Assembly (NCBI RefSeq): GCF_025564085.1
Contig: NZ_JAMGZJ010000073.1
Coordinates: forward strand, 124,001-188,000
Origin: Silvania confinis
GTDB taxonomy: Bacteria; Pseudomonadota; Gammaproteobacteria; Enterobacterales; Enterobacteriaceae
Reading direction: 5' to 3'
Length of the DNA: 64,000 bases
The position numbers were made by a program, and so were the translations under genes. Numbering within the stretch: the stretch's first letter is position 1; every line of letters starts with the position of its first letter. The notes below the pieces were generated by a model that had not been told where the DNA came from, made no database searches, and saw nothing but the letters and a program-made list of their open reading frames with translations. Shown piece by piece: positions 9,615 to 19,400 of the stretch.

Positions 9615-9809
9615 TTGATATAAATCAAAGGAAAAGGTAGCTAATTCAGAAGTAAAACATGGCCATTACCCTTTGTGAGTAGGGTTTTTCGCCAGAAAAG
9701 GTGTGGTTTTTCACGCTGCTGCTCTTGCTGGATCCTCCTCCTCTCCCATTCACCCGTTTAATGGCAATTAGGGAGTAATCCTTTTGGGGTATGGGTATAC
9801 TCCGGGGTA
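9615..9809. promoter_or_regulatory. narK-narX divergent control region: FNR site and NarL heptamer cluster
   Basis: A perfect FNR palindrome, TTGATATAAATCAA, at 9615-9628 is placed to act at -41.5 for narK (start inferred near 9580). Five NarL heptamers (TACYNMT type) are packed between 9771 and 9809: TACTCCC, TACCCCA, TACCCAT, TACTCCG and TACCCCG, on both strands. They are about -190 to -230 for narK and just upstream of narX, so they probably serve both. Between them, TACCCTT and GTGAGTA at 9667-9681 form an imperfect further pair. Confidence 0.75.
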
Positions 9810-9865
9810 TGCCTGAGAATAGGGCTCCTTCCAAGTCCAGGCATTGTCAGGAGCCAGACTGCTCT

Positions 9866-11662
9866 ATGTTTAAACGCTGTTTTTCACCGCTGACGCTGGT
9901 TAATCAACTGGTGCTGATCGTCATGCTGTCCACCGCCATCGGGGTGACGGGGATGGCGATTTCCGGCTGGCTGGTGCAGGGCGTCCAGGGCAACGCGCAC
10001 GCCATTAATAAAGCCGGTTCACTGCGGATGCAGAGCTACCGACTGCTGGCGGCGGTCCCGCTGGCGCCTGCCAATCAAGCCCTGCTGGACGAAATGGAAG
10101 TGACCGTGTTCAGCCCGGCACTGAAAGAGGCCGCGCGTCGTGAAAACCAGCAGCCAAAACTGATGGCGCTGCAGGGCTACTGGCACAGCCAGCTGGAGCC
10201 GGGCCTCCGGCAGGCGCAAAGCCCTGAGACGGTGGCCGAGGACGTGGCGAATTTTGTCAGCCGGCTGGACGATCTGGTTAGCGCCTTCGACTCCAGCACC
10301 GAACAGCGCATCGCGCGGGTGGTGCTGATGCAGCAGCTGATGGCCGTCTTTATGGGCCTGCTGCTGGTGTTTACCATTATCTGGCTGCGCGCCAGGCTGC
10401 TTCGCCCATGGCGACAGCTGCTGGCAATGGCTCGCGCCGTGACCCAGCGTGATTTTACCCAACGTGCGCAGGTGAGCGGACGCAATGAGATGGCGATGCT
10501 CGGCGACGCGCTGAATACCATGTCCGGCGAGCTGGCCGAAAGCTACGCGGTGCTGGAACAGCGGGTGCGGGAAAAAACCGCCGGACTGGAACAAAAAAAC
10601 GAAATTCTCTCCTTCCTGTGGCAGGCTAACCGTCGTCTGCATTCGCAGGTACCGCTGTGCGAACGGCTATCACCAGTGCTGAACGGCCTGCAAAACCTGA
10701 CCCAGCTGCACGATATCGAGCTGCGCGTCTACGACACCGAAGATGAAGAGAACCATCAGGAATTTACCTGTCAGTCGGATCTGAGCTGCGATGAAAAGGG
10801 TTGTCATCTTTGCCCGCGCGACCTGCCCTCTCACTCGAATAGTGGGACGACGCTGAAGTGGCGACTGGCCGACAATCTGATGCAGTACGGTATTTTGCTG
10901 GCGACGCTGCCCGCAGGGCGCCATCTGAGCCACGATCAGCAGCAACTGGTCGATACGCTGGTTGAGCAGCTCACCGCCACGCTGGCCCTCGACCGCCATC
11001 AGGAAAAACAGCAACAGCTGATTGTGATGGAAGAACGCGCCACCATTGCCCGGGAGCTGCACGACTCCATCGCCCAGTCGCTGTCGTGTATGAAGATGCA
11101 GGTCAGCTGCCTGCAGATGCAGGACACCGACCTGCCGGACAACAGCAAACAGCTGCTGAGCCAGATCCGCAACGAGTTGAATACCTCCTGGGTGCAGCTG
11201 CGCGAGCTGCTGACCACCTTCCGTCTGCAGCTGACGGAGCCCGGCCTGCGCCCGGCGCTGGAGGCCAGCTGTCAGGAATTCAGCGCCCGGATCGGGTTTA
11301 CGGTATCGCTCGACTACCAGCTGCCGCCGCGCTTTGTGCCGTCCCACCAGGCCATCCATCTGCTGCAGATCGCGCGCGAAGCGTTAAGCAACGCGCTCAA
11401 ACATTCCGGGGCGACCGCAGTTGCCCTGTTCGTGAGCCATCATGACAATCAGGTCAAACTCACGGTTCGTGATAACGGCTCTGGCGTGCCGGAAAACGCC
11501 GAAAGAAATAATCACTACGGCTTAATCATTATGCGCGACCGTGCGCAAAGCTTACGTGGTGATTGTCAGGTTCGCCGCGGCGAGTCTGGCGGTACCGACG
11601 TCACCGTCACCTTTATTCCCGAAAAGCCTCTTTTCACTGCCCAAGGAGAACACCATGTCTAG
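9866..11662 (+). CDS. narX: Nitrate/nitrite sensor histidine kinase NarX
   Basis: NarX senses periplasmic nitrate and phosphorylates (or dephosphorylates) NarL. With the ATG at 9866 the protein has 598 residues, exactly the E. coli length; the open frame runs 25 codons further upstream but lacks homology there. Order: transmembrane helix 1 (about 14-37), the nitrate-binding P-box GSLRMQSYR, transmembrane helix 2 with HAMP (about 150-230), a central module with the Cys cluster [10 protein letters not shown], then HisKA_3 with the phosphorylated His in [19 protein letters not shown], and an HATPase domain ([18 protein letters not shown]). The last eight bases overlap narL. Confidence 0.97.
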   Translation: MFKRCFSPLTLVNQLVLIVMLSTAIGVTGMAISGWLVQGVQGNAHAINKAGSLRMQSYRLLAAVPLAPANQALLDEMEVTVFSPALKEAARRENQQPKLMALQGYWHSQLEPGLRQAQSPETVAEDVANFVSRLDDLVSAFDSSTEQRIARVVLMQQLMAVFMGLLLVFTIIWLRARLLRPWRQLLAMARAVTQRDFTQRAQVSGRNEMAMLGDALNTMSGELAESYAVLEQRVREKTAGLEQKNEILSFLWQANRRLHSQVPLCERLSPVLNGLQNLTQLHDIELRVYDTEDEENHQEFTCQSDLSCDEKGCHLCPRDLPSHSNSGTTLKWRLADNLMQYGILLATLPAGRHLSHDQQQLVDTLVEQLTATLALDRHQEKQQQLIVMEERATIARELHDSIAQSLSCMKMQVSCLQMQDTDLPDNSKQLLSQIRNELNTSWVQLRELLTTFRLQLTEPGLRPALEASCQEFSARIGFTVSLDYQLPPRFVPSHQAIHLLQIAREALSNALKHSGATAVALFVSHHDNQVKLTVRDNGSGVPENAERNNHYGLIIMRDRAQSLRGDCQVRRGESGGTDVTVTFIPEKPLFTAQGEHHV

Positions 11663-12305
11663 TCAGGAGCCTGCAACAATCCTGTTAATCGACGATCATC
11701 CGATGCTGCGCACCGGCGTAAAACAACTTATCAGCATGGCGTCGGATATCACCGTCGTGGGCGAAGCCAGCAATGGCGAACAGGGCATTGAACTGGCCGA
11801 AGCGCTGGATCCTGACTTGATCCTGCTCGACCTGAATATGCCGGGGATGAACGGGTTAGAAACGCTGGATAAGCTGCGGGAAAAATCGCTCTCCGGCCGT
11901 GTGGTCGTTTTCAGCGTCTCTAACCATGAAGAAGACGTGGTCACCGCCCTCAAACGCGGTGCGGACGGCTATCTGCTGAAAGACATGGAGCCGGAAGAAC
12001 TGCTGAAAGCCCTGCAACAGGCCGCCGCAGGCGACATGGTGTTGAGCGAAGCCCTGACCCCGGTGCTGGCGGCGAGTCTGCGCGCCAACCGCGCCACCTC
12101 CGATCGCGACGTCACCCAGTTGACCCCGCGCGAGCGCGATATCCTCAAGCTGATTGCCCAGGGTCTGCCGAACAAGATGATCGCCCGCCGTCTGGATATC
12201 ACCGAAAGTACGGTGAAGGTACACGTCAAACATATGCTGAAGAAGATGAAGCTGAAATCGCGCGTGGAAGCGGCGGTGTGGGTGCATCAGGATCGTATTT
12301 TCTAG
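11655..12305 (+). CDS. narL: Nitrate/nitrite response regulator NarL
   Basis: NarL activates narG and narK and represses alternative anaerobic pathways when nitrate is present. The ATG at 11655, preceded by AAGGAGAACACC, gives 216 residues, as in E. coli. The receiver domain holds the acidic pocket (IDDHP), phospho-acceptor Asp59 in LLDLNMPG and the conserved Lys in LLKDMEP. A GerE/LuxR-type HTH follows ([42 protein letters not shown]). Coupled to narX by an eight-base overlap. It converges on ychO with a single base between the two stop codons. Confidence 0.98.
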   Translation: MSSQEPATILLIDDHPMLRTGVKQLISMASDITVVGEASNGEQGIELAEALDPDLILLDLNMPGMNGLETLDKLREKSLSGRVVVFSVSNHEEDVVTALKRGADGYLLKDMEPEELLKALQQAAAGDMVLSEALTPVLAASLRANRATSDRDVTQLTPRERDILKLIAQGLPNKMIARRLDITESTVKVHVKHMLKKMKLKSRVEAAVWVHQDRIF

Positions 12306-12306
12306 T

Positions 12307-13713
12307 TCAGTCGTCCGGTAGCAGGGTCCAGCGCGGATCGTCTTCCGGGAACGTCAGCAGCGGCGGCGTCAGTGCGAGTGTGATCTCATTGGAAGAGACA
12401 CGCTGCCCCTCATCATCCTCGACCACCACCGACAGATGCCAGCGGTTGCTCGCCCCTTCACTGCTGTCCCAGGCCGGCAGAATAATACTCCACCCCTCGC
12501 TGCTATCGGCTTTCGCCGGTGAGGTCAGGCTCAGCGCCTGCACATCCCCCTGCCAGTAGAGCTGCCGCACGCCGTGACGGCTGCGAATATCCATTTTCAA
12601 CACCACCGTCTCACCCGGCTGCAGATCCCACGGCGGCGTCGCCAGCCAGGCCGAGAGCGTCTTCAGCTGACGAAACTCCATCACCGGCAGGTTCTGACGT
12701 TCCGGTGGATCGTAGCGGCTGCCGCGCAGCGAGCGACTGTCGGCCACTTCGCTGGCAGAGAGCTGTTTGGTGAGCGGCACGCCAAAGCGGTAGTTGAGCT
12801 TCATGCCGAGGTTATTCTGGCTGACGCCGCTTTCACCTTGCTTATGGGCGGCAGAGAAAGTCAGCAGCGGCACCGGGGTATAGTTCAGCCCCAGGTTCAC
12901 CGCCAGCGGATTGTGGTAGCCCGTCCCGGACTGGAACAGATCGACGTTGTCGCCAAAATACTGTTCAAAGCTGACGCTGGTATTGAGGTGATGATAAAAC
13001 GGCAGCCAGGCTTTAGCGGTCACGTCATAGCCGCGCGCCATCCGCTGCTCTTCGGTGGTCGAGCTGTTATGCCAGCCGGCTAACGGCTGATAAAAATTCG
13101 CCGACAGGCGCAGGTATTCGCCCCAGGCTTCAGCCCCCAGCCCGGCGCGCTGCAGGTTTTCATCCAGCAGATTATCGTAAAAAGTGTTGTAGCCCAGCAG
13201 CCAGCTGCCCGCCACCCAGCGCTGACCGATCCCCGCATTGCTCACCAGCCCGTCATCCTGTTGGGTCAGACCAAGCTGGCTCCAGGTCAGATACTGGTTA
13301 TTGTCCTGCCAGGGGATAAACCAGCTGCCGCTGCTGCCGGTGAAACGCCCTTCGTCATTGACCAGCAGATTGACGGTGGCATTCCCCCACGGCGATAGCC
13401 AGGATTCAATGTGGTGATTCACTTCCTGGCTGACGGCATCGCGCACCTGACCAAAAGCAAACTGACGGGCCTGCTCTTCGGCGGTCAGACCATTATCGAC
13501 CTGACTCGCTTCGCCAAACGCCTTCGCCATCTCGGCCAGATGCTTTTCGCCCTCGCGCGTGGGGGCGGCCATACCTAAATCCGGCAAACCATCGCCGTTG
13601 TTATCAAAGGGGTTTTGCGCCTGCTGCACGAAGGAATTCGGGGCAGCCTGAACGGCTCCGACCAAAAAGAGGGAGAGTAAAAGCAGAGGACGAAAGCGGG
13701 ACAATACGGCCAT
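12307..13713 (-). CDS. ychO: Inverse autotransporter (intimin/invasin-like) YchO
   Basis: Homologue of E. coli YchO, an outer-membrane beta-barrel of the intimin/invasin family. The 468-residue protein has a signal peptide (LLLLSLFLVGAVQAA), a PFDNNGDGLPDLGM linker and a helical periplasmic stretch. The inverse-autotransporter barrel follows (WLSPWGNATVNL; GIGQRWVAGSWLLGYNTFYD; GLGAEAWGEYLRLSANFYQP), ending with one Ig-like C-terminal domain. No long passenger repeats are present, so it is a short member. I chose the ATG at 13713; no strong ribosome-binding site is visible. Confidence 0.93.
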   Translation of the reverse strand: MAVLSRFRPLLLLSLFLVGAVQAAPNSFVQQAQNPFDNNGDGLPDLGMAAPTREGEKHLAEMAKAFGEASQVDNGLTAEEQARQFAFGQVRDAVSQEVNHHIESWLSPWGNATVNLLVNDEGRFTGSSGSWFIPWQDNNQYLTWSQLGLTQQDDGLVSNAGIGQRWVAGSWLLGYNTFYDNLLDENLQRAGLGAEAWGEYLRLSANFYQPLAGWHNSSTTEEQRMARGYDVTAKAWLPFYHHLNTSVSFEQYFGDNVDLFQSGTGYHNPLAVNLGLNYTPVPLLTFSAAHKQGESGVSQNNLGMKLNYRFGVPLTKQLSASEVADSRSLRGSRYDPPERQNLPVMEFRQLKTLSAWLATPPWDLQPGETVVLKMDIRSRHGVRQLYWQGDVQALSLTSPAKADSSEGWSIILPAWDSSEGASNRWHLSVVVEDDEGQRVSSNEITLALTPPLLTFPEDDPRWTLLPDD

Positions 13714-13815
13714 CAACGTCGTGTATTAGCGCCTGTGTTTATGAAAATACGCTGAATACCTTAACGTGATTTGGAAACAATTGCAGCTTTAAGGGAAATT
13801 CCAGGAATAACCTGA

Positions 13816-13870
13816 TGCCTGATGGCGCTAAGGGAAACGTAGGTCGGGTAAGCATAGCGCCACCCGACGC
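13816..13870. repeat. REP-like palindromic element
   Basis: Between ychO and nasA. TGGCGCTA and TAGCGCCA face each other, and GTCGGGT pairs with ACCCGAC; the GTAGGTCGGGTAAGC core recurs in the repeats at 30018 and, with one change, at 63137. Typical of intergenic REP sequences of enterobacteria. Confidence 0.7.
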
Positions 13871-13872
13871 GT

Positions 13873-16401
13873 TTACGCCTTCACACACAGCATCGCCTTC
13901 AGCTCTGGCACGCAGGATCCGCAGTTGGTCCCGCAGCGCAATTTTGCCCCCAGCGCCGCTGCCGAGTCGCACCCTTCGGCAATCGCCTCGCGGATAGCGT
14001 TTTCCCCGATACTGAAACAGCTACAGATAATCCGGCCTTGATCGACCTGCTCTCCGGGGCTTTGCCCGTTCAGCAGCGCGTGACGCTCAGCCAGCTGCTG
14101 TGGTGCGCTGCGAAACGCCTGTTCGATATAAGACTGCGCCAGCGTGGGCAAGGCGCTGCCTTCCCAGTACCCCAGCATTAACGTGCCGTCGAGCCAGGCC
14201 AGCAGGCTGCTGCGATCTCCCACCTGGGCGACCTGCAGCTGCCAGCCCTGCCCGGTGCAGTGTGCCATCAGCCACGCCAGCAGCGGTTTATCGCCCGCGA
14301 GGGTCAGGCGCAACACCCCGGCGGTCGCCTTACGCCACCAGCATACCGAGCTGGGCAACGGGAGTTCGTCGCGGCTGTACAGTTCCCCCTGCCAGGCGGG
14401 TTGCCAGGGCATCAACCGCACCGCAGTCTGTTTGCTCTCCGGCTGGCCGGAATGCGGATCGCAGCGCCCTTCCACCAGCGCATTGATCTTACCCTGCCGC
14501 GAGAAACAGCTGTTCCAGTGCATCGGAGCAAACAGCTCCCCTGCCCGCTGCCCGCTATTAATCTGCGCTCGCGCCACCATCAGCCCGCGCGCGGAGCTGA
14601 TACGGGCCAGCTGGCCGTCCTGCACGCCAAGGCGCGCGGCATCTGCGGGGGAGATGTCCACCGTCGGCTCGTCGCGGTGCTGCATCAGGCGGGGAACATA
14701 GCCAGTGCGCGTCATGGTGTGCCACTGATCGCGAATACGCCCGCTATTAAGAATAAAGGGATACAGCGCATCGGGGGTCGCGCCGTGCGTCTGCGGGACG
14801 ACCGGCACCCGGCGGGCGCGGGTCAGCGCCTCAGGGTCAATCGGCCACTGCCAGGGCACCAGACCGTCCCACTGGGCGCGGGTCAGCGAGGCCAGTTCCG
14901 CCAGGTTAAACACCCGCTCGCCGTGATTTTCAAAGGCGGACAGCGCCGCATGCTCGGCAAAGATGGCATGAGGATGATCCCAGGCGAAGGCCGCGCCGTG
15001 ACCGAGTTGCTGTGCAATGCGGGCGATAATCCACCAGTCGGGTTTTGCTTCGCCTGGGGCTGGCAGAAAGCTGCGCTGGCGCGAGATCCGCCGCTCGGAG
15101 TTGGTGACGGTGCCGTCTTTTTCGCCCCAGCCGAGTGCCGGGAAGCGAATGTGGGCGAAGCGGCTGGTGTCGGTATCGCGCATCACCTCGGAGACCATCA
15201 CCAGCGGACAGGCGGCCAGTGCCTGGCACACCGCATGGCTGTCGGGCAGCGATACCGCCGGGTTGGTACCCATGATCCACACCGCTTTCACCTCGCCCCG
15301 GGCAATGGCGTCAAACAGCTCCACCGCCATCAGCCCCGGGGTCTGCGCCAGCCGCTCGCTGCCCCAGAAGCGCGCCACCCGGCTGAGATCGTCCGGGGTA
15401 AAATTCATGTGCGCCGCCAGCTGGTTTGCCAGCCCGCCCACTTCGCGCCCGCCCATCGCGTTGGGCTGCCCGGTCAGTGAAAAAGGCCCACAGCCGCTGC
15501 GGCCAATTTTGCCGCTCGCCAGATGGACGTTGATGATCGCATTACACTTATCGCTGCCGCTGACGGACTGATTAATGCCCATGGTGTAGAGCGTAACCGC
15601 GCGCGGAGCAGCGATAAACCAGGCATAAAAAGTGGCGACCGCCTCTTCCGCCAGACCGCAAAACGCCGCCACCCGCGCCAGCGGCCAGTCGTGGGCCAGC
15701 TGCTGCGCGTCGCCCTCTTCGCCGTCAATGGCGTTTAGCAGGCCGACAAACAGCCCCGCGTCGCTGCCGGGGGCCAGATCCAGATGCAGATCGGCGATAT
15801 CGCAGGTGGCGGTGCGTCTGGGGTCGATCACCACCACTTTCATCGCCGGATTAGCGTTGCGCGCCTGCACCAGCCGCTGATAGAGCACCGGATGGGTCCA
15901 GGCGGCGTTAGAGCCCACCAGCACCACCAGATCGGTCTGTTCGATGTCGTCGTAACTGCACGGCACAATGTCTTCGCCAAAGGCCCGCTTGTAGCCGACC
16001 ACCGCCGAGGACATGCACAGCCGGGAGTTGGTATCGATGTTGGCCGCGCCGATAAAGCCTTTCATCAGCTTGTTGGCGGCGTAGTAATCTTCGGTCAGCA
16101 GCTGGCCGGAGGCGTAAAACGCCACCGCCTGCGGACCATGGATATCGATTATCTCCCGCAGCCGCGAGCCCGCCGTGTCCAGCGCGTGATCCCAGCTCAC
16201 CGGCTGATCATCCACCTCCGGGTACAGCAGGCGACCTGCTAACCCGGTGGTTTCGCCTAACGCCGAGCCTTTAACGCACAGGCGGCCACGATTTGCCGGA
16301 TGGCTCTCATCGCCGCGCACGCTGACCTCGTCGGCGTCAACCCGGGCGATCACCCCGCAGCCGACGCCGCAGTAAGGACAGGTGGTCCGGGTTTCGGTCA
16401 T
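13873..16401 (-). CDS. nasA: Assimilatory nitrate reductase catalytic subunit NasA
   Basis: Cytoplasmic Mo-bis-MGD enzyme that reduces nitrate to nitrite for nitrogen assimilation. The 842 residues begin with the [4Fe-4S] motif CPYCGVGCGVIARV...GRLCVKG. Molybdopterin oxidoreductase and molydopterin dinucleotide-binding domains follow (GRSGCGPFSLTGQPNAMGGREVGG; NSGRIRDQWHTMTRTG). There is no Tat signal. The C-terminal 50 residues carry an additional BFD-like [2Fe-2S] domain (CSCFSIGE...CGTNCGSCVPEL), the electron entry site from the NasC reductase. Its ATG overlaps the end of the nasC-nasB fusion by four bases. Last gene of nasFEDCBA. Confidence 0.95.
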   Translation of the reverse strand: MTETRTTCPYCGVGCGVIARVDADEVSVRGDESHPANRGRLCVKGSALGETTGLAGRLLYPEVDDQPVSWDHALDTAGSRLREIIDIHGPQAVAFYASGQLLTEDYYAANKLMKGFIGAANIDTNSRLCMSSAVVGYKRAFGEDIVPCSYDDIEQTDLVVLVGSNAAWTHPVLYQRLVQARNANPAMKVVVIDPRRTATCDIADLHLDLAPGSDAGLFVGLLNAIDGEEGDAQQLAHDWPLARVAAFCGLAEEAVATFYAWFIAAPRAVTLYTMGINQSVSGSDKCNAIINVHLASGKIGRSGCGPFSLTGQPNAMGGREVGGLANQLAAHMNFTPDDLSRVARFWGSERLAQTPGLMAVELFDAIARGEVKAVWIMGTNPAVSLPDSHAVCQALAACPLVMVSEVMRDTDTSRFAHIRFPALGWGEKDGTVTNSERRISRQRSFLPAPGEAKPDWWIIARIAQQLGHGAAFAWDHPHAIFAEHAALSAFENHGERVFNLAELASLTRAQWDGLVPWQWPIDPEALTRARRVPVVPQTHGATPDALYPFILNSGRIRDQWHTMTRTGYVPRLMQHRDEPTVDISPADAARLGVQDGQLARISSARGLMVARAQINSGQRAGELFAPMHWNSCFSRQGKINALVEGRCDPHSGQPESKQTAVRLMPWQPAWQGELYSRDELPLPSSVCWWRKATAGVLRLTLAGDKPLLAWLMAHCTGQGWQLQVAQVGDRSSLLAWLDGTLMLGYWEGSALPTLAQSYIEQAFRSAPQQLAERHALLNGQSPGEQVDQGRIICSCFSIGENAIREAIAEGCDSAAALGAKLRCGTNCGSCVPELKAMLCVKA

Positions 16402-19400
16402 GAGGCCTCCGCGCGCATCACCAGTTCTTCGCTACCCACCAGCACCCGGTTGCCGTCAATTTTTACCGGCCAGGCGCGCACAGCCACTTCGCCGGTCTCG
16501 AACTGACGCCCGTCGCGCAGGCGGATCCGCGTTTTGTACAGCGGGGAAATCACTACCGGCTCGCCGCCCGCATCCCCGAGGATGCCGCGCGACAGCACGC
16601 TGGCATCATTGCCCGGCTCCCGGTCTTCAAGGGCATAAATCGCCTTGCCGAAGCGGAACAGCGCAATCTGCTGCTGGCCCAGTCGCGCACCAATCCCGGC
16701 CTGCTCGGGGATCTCTTCGACGGTGCAAACATCCTGCCAGCGCTTGTTTGCCACCGGTTCGGCGTCGCTTCCCAGCGTGCGGAACTGCGCCAGACGGCCA
16801 GGGTCCTGCAGGGTGGTTTGCCATTCGCACTGGTAGGTTTCCACCACGCGGGCCATCTCCTGCTCCAGCTCGTCGGCCAGACCAAGGCTGTCGTCGATGA
16901 TCACCTCGCGCAGGTAGTCCAGCCCGCCTTCGAGGTTATCCATCCAGGTGCTGGTACGCTGCAGACGGTCGGCGGTGCGGATGTAAAACATCAGGAAGCG
17001 ATCAACGTAGCGCAGCAGCGTGGCATCGTCGAGATCGCTGGCAAACAGATCCGCATGGCGCGGCTTCATGCCGCCATTGCCGCACAGATACAGGTTCCAG
17101 CCCTTGTCGGTGGCAATCACCCCTACGTCTTTGCTCTGGGCTTCGGCGCATTCGCGGGTGCAGCCCGACACCGCCATCTTGATCTTATGCGGCGCGCGCA
17201 GCCCCTTGTAGCGGTTCTCCAGCACCACTGCCAGCCCGGTGGAGTCCTGCACGCCGTAGCGACACCAGGTCGAGCCGACGCAGGATTTCACCGTGCGCAG
17301 GGATTTCCCGTAGGCGTGACCGGTCTCGAATCCGGCGTCGATCAGCAACTGCCAGATCTCCGGCAGTTGCTCCAGCCGGGCGCCAAACAGGTCGATACGC
17401 TGCCCGCCGGTGATTTTGCTGTACAGCTGATAACGTTTGGCGATCTGGCCGATGGCGATCAGCCCGTCGGCGGTCACTTCCCCCGCCGCCATGCGCGGCA
17501 CAATCGAATACGTGCCGTCTTTCTGGATATTGGCAAAGAAGCGGTCGTTGGTATCCTGCAGCGGCAGATGGGCCGGTTTCAGCAGGTATTCGTTCCAGCA
17601 AGAGGCCAGCACCGACCCGACCAGCGGTTTGCAGATTTCGCACCCGTGGCCGTGGCCGTAGCGGCTGATCAGTTGGTCAAAGGTGTGGATGCGGTTGACG
17701 CGCACCAGGTGGTAGATCTCCTGCCGCGAATAGGCGAAGTGCTCGCAGATATCCTTTTTCACCTCCACGCCCTGAGCGGCAAGCTGGAACTCCATTACCT
17801 GTTTCACCAGCGCGGTACAGCCCCCGCAGCCGGTACCGGCTTTGGTGCACTGTTTCACCGCGCCAATCTCGGTCGCACCATCGCTCACCGCCTGGCAAAT
17901 ATCGCCCTTGCTGACGTTGTGACAGGAGCAAATCTGCGCGCTGTCCGGCAGCGCCGCCACGCCCAGCGCTTTCGGCGCACTTCCGGCTACCGCAGGTAAG
18001 ATCAGGGTTTCCGGATCTTTCGGCAGGTTGATGTCGTTGAGCATCATCTGCACCAGAGTGGCGTATTCGCTGGCATCGCCGACCAGCACCCCGCCGAGCA
18101 AGGTTTTGCTGTCGGCGCTGACCACGATTTTCTTGTAGATCTGCTGTGGGCCGTGGGTCCACTGGTAGCTCTGGGAACCCGGCGTGCGGCCATGCGCATC
18201 GCCGAACGAGGCTACGTCGACGCCGAGCAGCTTCAGCTTGGTGCTCATGTCTGCGCCGGTAAAGGCGTTGGCTTCTCCGGCCAGCACGGCACTGGCCACC
18301 CGCGCCATCTGGTAACCGGGGGCCACCAGACCGTACACTTTGCCGTCCCAGACCGCGCATTCGCCGATGGCGAAAACATCGTTATCCGAGGTGCGACACT
18401 GGTTATCGATGCCGATCCCGCCGCGCTCACCTAACGCCAGGCCACACTCGCGGGCCAGCGCATCCTGCGGGCGGATCCCGGCGGAGAACACCACAATGTC
18501 GGTCGCCAGCTCGCTGCCGTCGGCGAAGCGCAGCACCATGCCGCTGTCGGTCTGCGCAATCTCAGTGGTGGCCTTGCTGGTGTGTACGCCCACCCCGAGG
18601 GCTTCGATTTTACGGCGCAGCATCGCCGCCCCGTCGTTATCCAGCTGCACCGCCATCAGGTTCGGCGCAAACTCCACCACGTGGGTTTCGAGCCCTAACT
18701 GTTTCAGGGCATTGGCAGCCTCCAGCCCCAGCAGCCCGCCGCCAATCACCACCCCGGTGCGTGAACCTTTTGCGTGGGCGGCAATCTGGTCGAGATCGTC
18801 AAGGGTGCGGTAGACAAAGCAGCCCGCCAGCTCGCGTCCCGGCACCGGCGGCACAAACGGGTAGGATCCGGTGGCCATCACCAGCTTATCCCAGTGGGTT
18901 TCGTGCCCGCCCGCGGTGCGCACCACCCGGGCCTCACGGTCGATCGCCACAATTTGCTGGGAGAGGCGCAGCTCGATGCCGTTTTCAGCAAAGAAATCGC
19001 CCGCCACCATCGACAGCGAATCGGCGCTGCGTCCGGCAAAGTACTCCGAAAGATGGACCCGGTCATAGGCGGCATAACGCTCTTCGCCGAAGACCACGAT
19101 CTGGTATTGCTGATGCAGATTGCGGTTTACGCAGTCTTCAAGAAAATGGTGGCCGACCATACCGTGCCCAACCACCACCAGAGTAGGTTTTGTCATAGCG
19201 TTCTGTCCTGCAACCTGCGGCTGCGTAGTGAATCGATCGAACAGCCAGTCCGCCTGGGCGGGCTCTGGCTTAGCCAGTAAATCAGTGAGGGTGGCCGCAC
19301 TGCGGCAATCCCCCATCAACAGCACGCCTGCCAGCGTGCCGTTTCGGATCAGTAAACGACGATAGTGGCGGGTCAGCGGATCCCAGCTGGTCCACACCGC

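Noticed and set aside
9791..9865. Upstream ATG giving a 623-residue NarX
   Set aside because: The 25 extra residues do not match NarX and overlap the NarL-site and promoter region; the internal ATG gives exactly the E. coli length.
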